Shown: positions 12,322-23,600 of the stretch, one piece after another
Numbering within the stretch: position 1 is the first letter of the stretch
Layout of the letters: the number at the start of each line of letters is the position of its first letter
NCBI GenBank assembly: GCA_008973525.1
Contig: WACJ01000126.1
Span: 2,604,001 to 2,668,000, forward strand
Length of the DNA stretch: 64,000 nt
Direction: 5' to 3'
Source of the DNA: Stenopsyche tienmushanensis
Lineage: Eukaryota; Arthropoda; Insecta; Trichoptera; Stenopsychidae
Notes under the pieces: generated by a model
Database searches by the model: none
What the model was told of the DNA's origin: nothing
What the model saw: only the letters and a program-made list of their open reading frames with translations
Position numbers and translations under genes: made by a program

Positions 12322-12420
12322 TACACTTGGGTCTGTTTTATGCGATAGATTCGATCCACGGGGAGTCGCATATAATATATTCGCATAAAAAAGTCTTGAA
12401 CTACATGGAAAACTGAGGGA
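12310..12420 (-). repeat. Dispersed repeat family A fragment
   Basis: Reverse complement matches 15060-15142: shared phrases are GTAGTTCAAG, TTTTTATGCGA, GCGACTCCCC and CAGACCCAAGTGTA. Related fragments sharing AACCGCATAACTTCxAAATCGCA lie at 12765-12885, 14985-15142, 18205-19190 and 57890-58735. Confidence 0.6.
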
Positions 12421-12764
12421 TAGATGACATTAATCGCTGATTAACCCCTTAAAGACACAGAGTTGTGTGCTAATTCCAATGATTCAGAAAAAGCATTTTT
12501 CAAAAAAATATCGTTAACCCAAATTTATTTAATGTGAATGATATAATGAATCGATTTCAAGTATATTGTTTATGTTTACGCAAAGCAATTATCGAATATT
12601 GTGTGCTATCGACAGTGTTTATTTATTCAAATACAAGTTTCATACACAATGCGCGGGTCCTGATAGATAAGTAGATTCGTACTGATAATAAGTGGCGGAC
12701 ATTAAAAATATAGAGTCAAAGTTTATCATAATTTTAAATTAGCTTTAGTGTTAAATTTAGATTT

Positions 12765-12885
12765 TTTTATGCGTATTCGCATAAAAAAAAGCTTTACTCT
12801 CTATAAGAAAATGATGGATTGGTTCCATTATTTTCGAAAACCGCATAACTTCAAAATCGCATAAAAACAAATCCAAGTGAATAAA
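12765..12885 (-). repeat. Dispersed repeat family A fragment
   Basis: Contains CCGCATAACTTCAAAATCGC and TGGTTCCATTATTTTCGAAA, which recur at 14990-15070 (as ATGCGGTTTTTAAAAATAAT in the other orientation), 18290-18340 and 19140-19175. Non-coding. Confidence 0.5.
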
Positions 12886-13559
12886 ATAATACGCATAATT
12901 TAACCAATGACTAAGCAGCATTTTTTGCAAATTTTCGGTGATTAATTGGTTAGTTATGTCACTATTCGAGTTTCGCGGAATAAAATATTTCATAAACAGA
13001 AATCCAAATGTGATTCACACGGCATTTTGCACATAGCGTGACCTGCTAATTTTCTTCGAACACAAAAGAAGTCAGCCTTCATTTTTTCATATGTGCGAAA
13101 GATAAAAATGCAAGTATCCTTCATGTATCTTTTTATATCTCCGTTTATATCTAAGAGAAAACTATCTGCGCGAAAATGAAAAGGATATGAAATAAAAAAA
13201 GGTGGATTGTAAAGAGGGTCGCGCCATATTTCAAAGAAATATCCGGACATTTATCATTCGGATGGATATATAAAAAAATATAATTTACACAACCCTAAAT
13301 CTCAAAGTGAATATCCTTTAGGAATTTTCGAAAAATAAACATCTAAAAAAGCACGGAAAGCCATGCGTTATATATTTTGTATTTTTCATGCGGGTGTTTG
13401 AATATGATATTCGGAAGGGATGTGCCGAAACAAGAAGCAAAGAGGGATGATCGAAAATTATTTGGCACGCAAACAATTTTCGCGGAAGGCGAACATTTAT
13501 TAAGGACGACGGACGTATTTGAATATCCTTAAATAATTGAGACAGGTCGGAAAATTGCC

Positions 13560-14040
13560 CCATCAATCATGACTTTTGAATCACGGCGCGCTTCCGTGCC
13601 ATTTGTCCTTCGGCGGACCGGAAACTTCCGGTCAGTGCCGCCATCTACCGGATCCAATGCGGAGATATCGATGCAAATCGCACTCTTTCAAGGTTCGATT
13701 TGCAATTTAAATTCTCAATTCCGTTCCATGGCCGCCGTCCATTTAATTATTTGCACCGCTTTGGCCGTCCGCCATCCGGACGGATGATTAAATTCGCAAA
13801 ATCGCGGGATTGATTGAATCCTGATGAAGTGTAACACGAATGATTGATTAGCATTAATGAACGGCGTAATTCGTGATGAATCGTTTCTGGATTCGTGACA
13901 AATCCGCCGAAATTAGTTTCGAATGATGCAATTCATCCCCCAAATGAAAGCGCATCAGTAATATTTAACTATGCAAATTTGTGTGAATTAAAACACAACC
14001 GCGACGGGATCAATCAATTTAGTCCCGATGGATAAATACA
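13560..14040. promoter_or_regulatory. Candidate homeodomain/POU-rich conserved non-coding block
   Basis: About 480 bp of non-repetitive, CpG-retaining sequence. It holds a TGATTGATTA word (13841-13850, Exd/Hox-like), ATTAATGA just after it, several TTTAATTA/TTAATTATTTG words, and an ATGCAAAT octamer (13971-13978). A near-palindrome, GACCGGAAACTTCCGGTC, sits at 13616-13633. No frame is convincing. The motif density is suggestive only; such words are frequent in AT-rich DNA. Confidence 0.25.
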
Positions 14041-14100
14041 ATTTAATACTCCAAACATAAACAAATCCAACATTTTATTGAGTGTTTTTGGGTGATAGTA

Positions 14101-14945
14101 CCAGGTTGTCCCATAAGTCTCTTTCGCAAATGAGCACAGATCTAATCATAACCATGATTAAAGAAAACTCGCGATATACTGTTCGCGAAATAGCTAACAA
14201 GTTAGAAATTCCACGAACATCTGTCCATAATTATCTGGTAAAATTGGGCTACATCAATCGTTCAGATGTGTGGCTTCCTCATGAACTTGACTGACTCAAA
14301 TAAACTTCAGCGTATTTCAACATGCGATCTTCTTCTACAACGACATAATAGCCAACCTTTTTTGAAGAGACTTGTCACTGGAGATGAAAGTTGGATACTC
14401 TATGAGAATATCTAACGTCAACGGTCTCGGACCAAGGGTACTGTAGCTTTAACTGTAGCTAAACCTGGTCTACATCAAAAAAAAAGTTTTGCTATGCATT
14501 TGGTGGGACTGGAAGACCGTAATTTATTATTAGCAACTTCAGCAGGGTAAAACGATCAATTCAACAAAATATTGTTTCCAACTAGACAATCTAAAGGATG
14601 CAATTGCCAGAAAACGGATAGAATTAGCGAACAGCCGAGATGTTGTTTTTCATCACGATAACGCCAGGCCTCATTTGTGTCTTTGTTCATCAGAAATAAA
14701 TTATTATCATTTGCCTGGGATGTTTTATCTCATTCTTCATAATCTCTGGACATTGCCCCTTCAGATTATTATTTATTTCTTTCATTGAAAAAATCTTTAC
14801 GTGGTAAAAATTTTTATCTAAAAAATGATATAAAAATGTACCTTGATCAATATTTTACCAACAAACCTGCGAAATTTTGGCAAGAAGGCATTATGAGGCT
14901 TCTGGAGAGACGAAGAAAGGTAGTAGAATATAATGGAAAAAATCC
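14101..14945 (+). mobile_element. Mariner-like element, plus orientation, 3' end replaced
   Basis: Starts after TA with GGTTGTCCCATAAGTCTCTT and encodes the same transposase family as 4608-5465. The N-terminal HTH (VREIANKLEIPRTSVHNY) opens at ATG 14130. A broken middle follows, including a catalytic-core stretch near 14650 (VVFHHDNARPH-like), and then an intact C-terminal piece from 14785 (LRGKNFYLKNDIKMYLDQYF). The expected right TIR is absent: beyond about 14945 the sequence turns into family A repeat. Inactive. Confidence 0.85.
14130..14294 (+). pseudogene. Mariner transposase N-terminal fragment
   Basis: The frame from ATG 14130 reads MSTDLIITMIKENSRYTVRE and continues through IANKLEIPRTSVHNYLVKLG, a paired-domain-like helix-turn-helix for TIR binding, then LPHELD and a stop at 14292-14294. 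I chose this ATG because it aligns with MNTNLIIAM at 5438 in the sister copy; an upstream in-frame ATG at 14082 lies outside the element. The protein is interrupted after the DNA-binding region. Confidence 0.8.
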
Positions 14946-14982
14946 TGCCCCCCTTTACTGTAAAGATTATACAAGAAGCTAG
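14785..14982 (+). pseudogene. Mariner transposase C-terminal fragment
   Basis: The frame reads KKSLRGKNFYLKNDIKMYLD, QYFTNKPAKFWQEGIM and RLLERRRKVVEYNG, closely matching the C-terminus at 4679-4972. The preceding YSPD-type box at about 14735-14775 is in another frame (LDIAPSDYYLF). The last 13 codons come from adjoining non-homologous DNA. Confidence 0.8.
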
Positions 14983-14984
14983 TC

Positions 14985-15142
14985 ATTTTTTTATGCGATT
15001 TTTGGTACATTCTATCGCATTGATTTGAAGTTATGCGGTTTTTAAAAATAATGGAACCTATCCCTCAATTTTCTATGTAGTTCAAGTATTTTTATGCGAC
15101 TCCCCTTGGAACGTATCTATTGCATAAAAACAGACCCAAGTG
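14985..15142 (+). repeat. Dispersed repeat family A fragment abutting the mariner
   Basis: Contains TTTTTATGCGATTTTTGGTA, GAAGTTATGCGGTTTTTAAA and CAGACCCAAGTGTA, matching 12310-12420 and 12765-12885 in inverse orientation. It starts where the mariner at 14101 loses its 3' end. Confidence 0.6.
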
Positions 15143-15219
15143 TATTAAGAAGATCCTTTGAATCTATTTATAAATAAATCCGAACAATAAAGCATTTTTA
15201 TGCAATAAAACAGTGCTTC

Positions 15220-16120
15220 TAACTGTTCACTTCGGTTTTCATCTATGTTTAATCTCAATCATTTATATCGGTTCGGTTACGGTTTTCGTTCCGGGATAAA
15301 AAATGACTTTTTCGGTTTTCTCACAATACTAAAAAAGTGTGTTGATACTCGAGTAACGTTGACATTCCTGAACATGAGGTGGTATTAAATACAGGTAAAA
15401 ATTAAAGAAACAAAACTCTTCAGTGATAAGAATGATGCTTAGATCTTAACTACCAAAACAAACGCCTGATCTTATGTCTTAATAATCTTGGTTCTCAAAA
15501 AAACGCTTTGACGGACACATCTGCATTATGCGTCATTTTTGCTAAGAATATATGGCGCATAATACAGACAAGTCCGCTAACGCGTTGATTATTAAATTAT
15601 TTAGCCTATTGACAGTCAGTTTAATCCTTTGAGTAATGAGCTAATTTTAAAATGAACGTAGATGCTATATTTGTATGTCCGCTACTTATTGTCCGTACAA
15701 ATCCGCTTATCTATCAGGACCGCGCAGTATGTATAAAGCTTGTATATGTATAAATATATAAACACTATTGATAGCACACAATATTTGTTAATTTCTTCGC
15801 GTAAACATAAACAATACACTTGAAATCGATGCATTTGTGTTATCATTATTAGTTGATAAATTTGGGTTATCGATATATAGAATTGTACGATGTACGCAAG
15901 ACACTCTTTCCGTCTCTGTTTCCCATAAACAATCTCAGAACTTTCTCCGTCTCTGTCTATTTGATCGCAAATACGCGACTGTACTCCTCAAAAGGATAAA
16001 GTTTGTCTTTGTTCAGGGAACTTAAATTTCAAAATTTAAAAATATGTAAATCTACGTTTCTATAAAAATTCGCATTTTTTTGGCGCCCCATTTAAAGGAG
16101 TCTGTCCTACCAGAATAAAA
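15220..16120. other. Repeat family E block followed by unrecognised AT-rich DNA
   Basis: 15220-15325 holds TTACGGTTTTCGTTCCGG-type words (family E). The rest, including a 62-codon frame at 15837-16025, shows no recognised signature. Confidence 0.4.
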
Positions 16121-16445
16121 ACTTTAAACGTGATATCTCAAGTTCTAATTAACTGATTTACTACAAATATGAAAAGAACTTTTTCTATATAATTTTATAT
16201 TGTCCCTACCAGATTTATATCAAAATTTTACTTTAAACTATTTAAAAAAATAAAACTGAAAAATTGATTTTTTTACATAGTCGCAATTTTTGAGAAAATA
16301 TTTTTTTATTTGATTGATATTTTGTATTTTTTAAATTATAAATGAGTGAAAGGTTTGAAATACCGTTCAACTAGGACACGCCAGTAAAAATAAAGATTTT
16401 ACCGGTTTTCGGTTCCGTTCCGGTTCGAAGCTCTGAAATAAAATA
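16120..16445 (-). repeat. Family A fragment (minus) and family E block
   Basis: 16120-16260 is the inverted counterpart of 18690-18810 and 34150-34270: TCTCAAGTTCTAATTAACTG, then TTTTCTATATAA and CCTACCAGATTTAT. 16388-16440 adds an ACCGGTTTTCGGTTCCG block. Confidence 0.6.
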
Positions 16446-16639
16446 CCTTCCACTTAAATATACCCATTGTACTACATTTAGGATATATATGTATGAGAGG
16501 ATTGAATTTAAAAAAGATCTATATTTGAAGATTTGTATCCAATCACATAATATATTTTTATAAATATAATATTTTAAAAATTCGCTCAACGTTGCAATAA
16601 AAAATTCACGATTCGCCGTGATACACAAAACATTAAGCC

Positions 16640-17740
16640 TTAGAGAGGGATGAGATCGATCAGGATTCGAAAGGTTCGAATTAAAACCCCCAGAGTATCC
16701 AACTTTTCAGTTATTAATCGCATATTAAATATTCATGGCGAGGAAGTATTAAAAACGCATTTGAAATTCAAATACGGATCCCACTTTCCCTGGTTATATA
16801 CTACGCGCCAGCGTCAAACTTTGATATGAATATGCTTAAAAAAAAACACTTATTGTATCAGATAAATACTGAAATTCGAACTATGAGAGTTATATGATGA
16901 CCTGCAGAGTCAAGGTTTTCACCGTGATAAGAACTCGAAACTGATGCCGACACCAGGTTTGATAAATTCATATTGGATGACCGAATATGAACAATAAATC
17001 TACGTGATTTATGATATACTGTTAAATGAGTTTTGATTCGTCCCATTGTATATTAAAAAAAAATGCATGGTCAGCTGTCAAAAAACATGGCAAATATCTT
17101 ATCTGAATAATTTGTTTTAAAAAAAAAACGCTGTTTATTATTAAAAAGATCCACATGACTTCATGAGCGTTTTGCTTATGCTATAAAATTAAACTTGGTA
17201 ATTTTTAGATTATATGCAAAAAAAAGCGATTTTATCAGTGGAAAGTTTGTACTCACACAAATGGAAAATATGGACGTGTCCATCGGATTTTAATTGAATG
17301 TCAACCATCAATTCCAAATGATAATGTATTGATGAATTAATACGGCTGAATGTTAATGTAAAATGATCATAATTTATACGATTTTTTTAATCATGTCGAC
17401 TTTTTCCAAAGATTAATTAAACCTGTTCTCTTATTAATCGCTGTCAATTCAATAGTTAGGCTAATTGTATTCAAGCATTTAGTTCAATATGTTATGATAT
17501 TGAATAACAGATTTATATCGTCGATTTAAACAATTTTTTGCATGCGTTTGAGGTCATATTACGGTATGAAAAAAATGCGCAAAAATTCACTGACCTTCCT
17601 CTGATGAAGTCCAGAATATTTGCTCTGTTAATTTCCGATAGACAAAATCCAGATCACTGAAACATCACGGGATTGAACTTCAACAAACGTATTTATTGTC
17701 ACATTTTACAGCAATTATTAGAGGTTTAAATTGCATCGAA
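16640..17740. other. AT-rich non-coding DNA, nothing recognised
   Basis: Short frames only. No repeat of the window's families, RNA gene or protein signature was seen. Confidence 0.45.
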
Positions 17741-17965
17741 TCGATGGAAATTCGTCTCGTTAGTTTCGTCGCGGTTTGCACTTATTTCTCGTGAAAAGTC
17801 GAGACGCGTGTCGGACACGTGTGTAAACGTCAAAAGTGACGTTTGTCGAGAACCGACGCGAGATACGACCGGTCGTTGTCATACAACAACATTGACTGAA
17901 CCAAAACATTGAGAGTTCGCCGACTGTAGGTAGAACTTTCACGTTTGTACGGCGCGCGCGCGTTT
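17740..17965. promoter_or_regulatory. CpG-rich block, possible promoter or first exon
   Basis: A local island of CpG (GGCGCGCGCGCGTTTG near 17952, several ACGTC/GACGT words including the mirror pair ACGTCAAAAGTGACGT at 17828) in otherwise AT-rich DNA. A 60-codon minus-strand frame covers it without a recognised domain. No TATA box is evident on either strand. Confidence 0.25.
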
Positions 17966-18204
17966 GTCTGACATCTCTACAAAGTCGGGCAAACTACAAA
18001 ATTCAAAACGAAAAATATTTTTTTTGCTCTACCCAATCAAAAATGATCGATATTGTATTACATTTAATTCTAAATATTTTTAAAAAAAATATTTCGGAAG
18101 CGAACGCGAATAAATCGCCCGGCCGCGATCTTTTCGCGGGGAGATTCGCACCCTCCAGTTTGACGGAGTTCATAAGTAAAATTATAAAAACACTTAAATC
18201 CTTT

Positions 18205-19190
18205 TTTTTGTGCAGTAGATGCGTTCCACAGAAAATCGCACAAAAAAAGCTATGACTTACATAGAAAGAGTGAAGTTGTGTTCCATGGGTTTTCAAAAAC
18301 GCATAACTTTGAAACCATTCGAAATCGCACAAAAAAAACAGGAAAACAGTAAGGCAATTGAAAAATAACATTTTTGGTAACATTTAAAGGACGTCTGACA
18401 TCTGGGATCTCAAATGCCAGATATTCACTAGAGAAATACTAATTATTTTAATTAAAAACTATCATCGCTATATGATAAGTTTCATTGCGATTTTCGATAT
18501 GATTCAAAATCGCTCTCTTCATTGGAAGAAATGGTATACCCAGTGTCAATGTCATCATTGCTCTGTGTAGATTTTCTCTTTCCAACAATATAATTCATAA
18601 TTAGTAAAGATGTCACTATAGTCCCTAACTCACAAAATGGCGACTGTTTAAAAAATATTCAGTCAAGTCATTTTTTTGCTATTAGTTAAAATTAAATTTT
18701 CGCATAAATCTGGTAGGAATAATAGAGCGTTATATAGAAAAGATTCGTACCCAGTTTGAAGTTAAATAATTAATTCAAACGTAAGATAAGATGTCAACCG
18801 TGTTGAAAAACGCGTTAAAAGATTTTATTATGGTAGGACCGACCACTAAAATAACTATAACTCCGTAAATAGTTGGAATTTTAGAAATTCCTTTGAAGAA
18901 TGTCTTTTTAAAAGTCGAAACATTGGAAAAATGCAAAAACACGAAATAAATTTTTCCAAAAATCTAAACCAGATTAAAGGGCATGGTCGTAATTCAGCTA
19001 TAGCAGATGCAATATGATTTACACAGTCCCAAATTATAATTTTTTTACAAATTTCGGTTGGTGGTGATAATTTATTTCCTATTTTATCCAAAGTATCTCG
19101 ATACGTACTCTTTATAACATTAAAAAAAATGCTTTAAAAAAAACCGCATAACTTCGAAATCGCACAAAAAGAGGTTTGAGTGTATATGTC
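18205..19190 (+). repeat. Dispersed repeat family A, long copy
   Basis: About 1 kb that aligns along its length with 57890-58735. Shared phrases in order: TCGCACAAAAAAA, GCATAACTTTGAAAC, ACAGGAAAACARTAAGGCAA, AAATGCCAGATATTCACTAG, TTCAAAATCGCTCTCTTC, TTAGTAAAGATGTCACTATA, GGGCRTGGTCGTAATTCAGC, TACACAGTCCCAAATTATA and GCACAAAAAGAGGTTTGAGT. No intact reading frame. Shorter relatives occur at 16120, 34095 and 50845. It looks like a long non-autonomous or decayed DNA transposon. The class is unknown. Confidence 0.75.
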
Positions 19191-19227
19191 CCTCTCAACC
19201 ACTGCTGTAACAAGGAGATAAAGTGTC

Positions 19228-19572
19228 CGTGGTTAGAATCTAATATACAGTATACATATATAGTATATGTATACATAGATTAGACAGTAATATGTTTTTC
19301 AAATTGTTATAGTAACCTTTCCCTACCGGTGATGTATTTACTACACCTCGACGAATAATGGGAATATCGATATGAAATATAATAGATACGGGGTTCAGAG
19401 TTTTTGTATTCCTCCGTAATATAATTACGAATCACATCAAAGTATTATAGTATATAAGTATTTATCTGCAGCGACGGAAATAAATAATTTGTCGGGAAAT
19501 CGAAAAATTTGCGATTTTTAGTCCGTGTCTCAGCAGAAAAGAATTTTATCAGTCACATTGATGGTGTTATAC
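19228..19572 (+). repeat. Dispersed repeat family B, copy 2
   Basis: Nearly identical to 59207-59526, sharing TGTTTTTCAAATTGTTATAG, GGTGATGTATTTACTACACC, ATCGATATGAAATATAATAG, ACTACGAATCACATCAAAGT and GTCCGTGTCTCAGCAG. It ends at TCACATTGATGGTGTT in both copies. Confidence 0.8.
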
Positions 19573-19699
19573 GAAAATGAGGGACTCACGCGATCATCAA
19601 TTCGAACTAGCATTTAAATATCTGATGACGATTTTTTTATATTGAACAAATGGACTTATTAGTAATTTTTGATCAAATTCATCGAGGTAATTTCCTAAA

Positions 19700-19805
19700 A
19701 TATTAAAAATCCCAATCCAGGGTTCCCAGGACTGGTCCCGGGATTGTCTAATGAAATCCCGAAATCCCGGGATCGAAATTTTGGCTCGGGATTGGATTCC
19801 CTACG
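19700..19805. repeat. CCCGGGATT-rich hairpin block
   Basis: Repeated AATCCC/GGGATT and CCCGGGAT words able to fold on themselves. Related blocks at 1530-1640 and 26640-26760 adjoin family B copies. Confidence 0.5.
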
Positions 19806-20002
19806 TATGGCCTTATCTGAATTTTTGCAATAGCTCATAATATTATAGTTAAAATGTCTCTTGAAGAAAATGTTTTGCTGGGTCATCAATTTTTCAGATA
19901 CCTGAGCACTTTTGGTTTATTATCGCGTCATTCAAAAGACTTACCTAAAACAACAAATTTAAAAATGTATTAGAACAAATATTTTATGTATACGAATTTT
20001 AG

Positions 20003-20650
20003 TTAGGAAAAACTTATAATTCTTACCCGAGTGCTCTTAATGCTAACATTTGAAGTCCTGGTCACCTTTGGAATTTGAGTTATCAGCAACTCCTCTGAAA
20101 CAAACTGCATAATTTTGCACAATTTACATTTGAACTTACCACTCTGTATTACACTCTCAAAATATAATTTTAATTCTACTTTGCTCAAGACCGGTTGCTT
20201 TAGCGTTAAACCTGAAATGAAAGTATAGACACAATCCAGGATATTTTCCGCAACCTTCAAAGTTCGAGTTAATCGTCCATAAGAAATGTCAAAATTATCA
20301 ATAACATTTTTTTTACATAAAGAAACTTTTGAATCATTTTTTGGCAGAAAAAAATTATAATTCACTTTTTTCATCGGTCTCATAGAAGTTCTGGTTTGCC
20401 GTTGTTTTATTACTCGTTTATGAACTGTACATTTTAAAAATAGAGTCTGCTTTGTATAGTCCTTTAATTTCCAAAAAAATTCAAAAATAGATTTTCCTTC
20501 TTCATATTTAAAGAGATTCAAGCATTTTTTTCCAGAAGCAATTCCTATTTTCATCAACTTAAATGTGATGCATCCAGTGATAAAAATGAGAAGTTCTCTT
20601 CTCATTTTCTTCTTTACTTCATGAGAATCTTTAACCAATACATAATTCAC
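20003..20650 (-). pseudogene. N-terminal half of a DUF7869-like transposon-type protein, inverted
   Basis: A 215-codon frame on the minus strand. It contains the region that usually precedes the DUF7869 core in repeated insect and cnidarian proteins: a KCLNLFKYEEGKSIFEFFW stretch, a KQTLFLKCTVHKR stretch, and NFFLPKNDSKVSLCKKNVID followed by NFDISYGRLTRTLK. The matching C-terminal half is not downstream on this strand but on the plus strand at 20696-21463, so the gene has been split by an inversion near 20650-20696. The family assignment is from memory of its sequence style. Whether these proteins are transposases is not established here. Confidence 0.5.
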
Positions 20651-20695
20651 ACTCGAAAAGTGCCGAACAAGTCAGAAAATGTCCAACGGATGACC

Positions 20696-21463
20696 AAAAA
20701 AAAATCAAAAGACAATCCTGACGAATATTATGGATTTTCATTTGATTTACAGAAAGCGTTTCCGTATCCAAAATTTTCTGTTTCGATAGCTTATTATAAG
20801 CGAAATATGTATGTATACAACTTAGGTTACCATAATTTCCATAATGATACAGATAAAATGTACGTATGGGATGAAATTACAGCATCAAGAGGTTCACAGA
20901 AAGTTGCTTCATGTGTTTTAAAGCATTGTGAAAAAATAACAATTCAAAAATATGCAATAGCAAACAGTGATGCTTGTACGGGCCAAAATCGTAACATCAA
21001 AATGGCACTAAAATGGCTGAAAATAGTTCAATATTCTAATAATAATATTGAAATAATTGATCACATTTTTTTAATATCAGGAAAGGATATCAATTAATAT
21101 CAGGAGCCAAATGATCGTGATTTTGGTTTGATAGAAATGAAAATAAGAAATACTAATAATTTATATATCCCTGAACACTATTACGAATTAATGCAACTGT
21201 GTCGTAAAAGAATTCCATTTTCTGTGGAAAAAATTTCGCATATGGATTTTTTATCATCAAAATCGTTAGAAGAATCAATTACAAGAAGAGCCAAAAATAT
21301 CGCCGGTGAATCCGTCTCTTGGCTAAAAATTCAGTGGATGCGATTTTTGAAAAATGAACCATACAAGATGCTATATAAAACTTCATTAGATGATGGCGCA
21401 AACTTCCATATTTTAGACCTTGCACCAAAAACAGAAAGGCCAAAGATTTACGAAAAAAATTAA
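20696..21463 (+). pseudogene. DUF7869-like C-terminal half, one in-frame stop
   Basis: One phase is open from about 20696 to 21463 except for a single TAA at 21095-21097. It reads FSFDLQKAFPYPKFSVSIAY, YKRNMYVYNLG, MYVWDEITASRGSQKVASCV, then SDACTGQNRNIKMALKW, FLISGKDI and PNDRDFGLIE. The SDxCxGQNRN and NDRDFGxIE boxes with intervening hydrophobic strands are the hallmark of the DUF7869 region. After 21463 a frameshift continues the tail (about 21455-21550, LTFFLYFTSRTITKEKYADM). With the inverted N-terminal half at 20003-20650 this is a broken copy of a repetitive gene. Confidence 0.6.
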
Positions 21464-21807
21464 CGTTTTTCCTTTATACTTCACCAGTAGAACAATAACC
21501 AAAGAAAAATATGCAGATATGACAGATTGTAACCATTAATTAATAAAAATGTTAATAAATAGTTATTTTCAAAAACACTTTTTTCTTGTATTAAACAATG
21601 CTTTCAATTTCGTAAAACGCATGAAAATTGACTTAGACCACTTTCATCACAATTAGCATAATACATTTTTTGTTATTTGAACCTAAACAATATGCTTTTC
21701 TTATAAGCTGTATGAAAAATTTATATGCCAAAATAAATTTTACACCCAGTAGACTACAGAAGTTCTGAAACTCTGTATGGTTTAATGTAGAAATACTCTT
21801 TAAAACA

Positions 21808-22095
21808 TTGAAACGCAAACCTTTAAATATCTCAAAACGAAGAAAACATGACTTAGACACTAAATCATGGGCTCATATAAGGTTTATTGAAAAACTAAAC
21901 GTAAATTTCGATTACGACAAAAAAAGGTGTGATATTTTAGATATTCTTAACGATTCTCCATTATCGATACAACCAAACTCAACGACAACTGAGAGGGTTT
22001 TTTCGAAAGAAAAAAACGAAATTACGACCAAGTTTAAAAGTAAGAGTGTTGCCTGCAATCGTATTGATGCTGCACAAGATTTGAGTAGTCGATGA
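21808..22095 (+). pseudogene. Possible hAT transposase C-terminal fragment
   Basis: A 95-codon frame whose second half reads IQPNSTTTERVFSKEKNEIT and TKFKSKSV, resembling the ERxFS motif of the hAT dimerisation region. It ends in NRIDAAQDLSSR at a stop inside the left arm of the foldback at 22052-23600. The mirror arm ends a minus-strand frame with the same NAAQDLSSR tail. The hAT assignment is tentative. Confidence 0.35.
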
Positions 22096-23600
22096 TGATG
22101 CATCAACATGAAATAAAACCGTCACAAGATTGCAGCGAATCTTGTGTATTATTAGCGAATAAAATGGGCTGACTACGAAAAAAATTCTGCACTATTTTAA
22201 CGGCCCTAAATCTTATATTCATTATTAAAAGTATTTATAAAATGCCTGATCGACCAGAGTTTGAATCACCTGAACATCGCATCGAAAAGTATTTCAACAC
22301 TTAAAAATCTATAAAGACTCGCCTGATTTTGTTGCTGAATGACGATTAGGAGACATTCTGGAGCTGTCATGTACTTTGCGTATCACTTGGAGGAAGAAGA
22401 ATCACTTTATAAACGCACGTGCAATTTTCACCACGCGACAATAAAATGTATCGACCGGTTAACCTGCGTATCGAATGACAACTGATCGGTGTTGGTCTAA
22501 AGCGCGACGCCTTAACGCGATGGAAAAATTTAAGCGCATTAATGATTAATTACTAAGCCTTATTAACCAATGATAAATTGAGCTCCTATGATAAACTTTC
22601 ACATAAAAAAATCTCAGTATTCTATCTCTAAAATCAGGTATTTAAACGCAAGTTTGTTCATTGGGAAAAGTTTTTGAAAATTATACGCACTTTTCGATAT
22701 GCAACTTAAACTAATAAAATTTATTTTTTAAGAATCTGTATCGTATTAAAAATCGGCCAACGGCTTTCCTTGTGGATCGAAAAAATAATACCCGAAAGTT
22801 GCTCCTAATCCTTCTGAGCTCGCCGACGGTGATCCAGGATCATGTGGTTCATCACGCTTGACAAGGCCGTGGAAAAAAATTGAAGAATAATATTTTTATA
22901 AAATATTTTGCTAAATTTCTTGACAATGAATAACCATGCCTAAAAACTATAAAAATAACATGAGATTTTTTTTATATGAAAGATTATCATAGCAGCTCAA
23001 TTTATCATTTGTTAATAAGGCTTAATAATTGCTTGCGCTTAAATTTTTCCGTCTCGTTAAGGCGTCGCGTTTTAGACCAACACCGATCAGTTGTCGTTCG
23101 ATACGTAGGTTAACCGGTCGATACATTTTATTGTCGCGTGGTGAAAATTGCACGTGCGTTTATAAAGTGATACTTCTTCCTCCAAGTGATACGCAAAATA
23201 TATGACAGCTCCAGAATGTCTCCTAATCGTCATTCAGCAACAAAATCAGGCGAGTCTTTATAGATTTTAAGTGTGTTGAAATACATTTCGATGCGATGTT
23301 CAGGTGATTCAAACTCAGGTCGATCGGGCATTTTATAAATACTTTTAATAATGAATATTAACATTGAATATTCTAGAACACGTATCAGGGTAACGATTCA
23401 TAGTGGATTGAAGGTACTTAATGTCAATTTAAAAATATAAGATTTAGGGCCGTTAAAATAGTGCTGAATTTTCTTCGTAGTCAGCCAATTTTATTCGCTA
23501 ATAATACACAAGATTCGCTGCAATCTTGTGACGGTTTTATTTCACGTTGATGCATCATCATCGACTACTCAGATCTTGTGCAGCATTAATACGTTTGCAG
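22052..23600. repeat. Large foldback: about 550-bp inverted arms around a 350-bp spacer
   Basis: The left arm (about 22052-22610) and right arm (about 22985-23600) are reverse complements. Shared words include GATGCTGCACAAGAT, GAGTAGTCGATGATGATGCA, CAAGATTGCAGCGAATCTTG, GGCCCTAAATCTTATATT, CGCACGTGCAATTTTCACCA and ACTGATCGGTGTTGGTCTA. The right arm has an extra stretch near 23345-23430. The spacer 22611-22984 is AT-rich with no frame. This is the architecture of a foldback transposon or of an inverted duplication. Confidence 0.85.
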
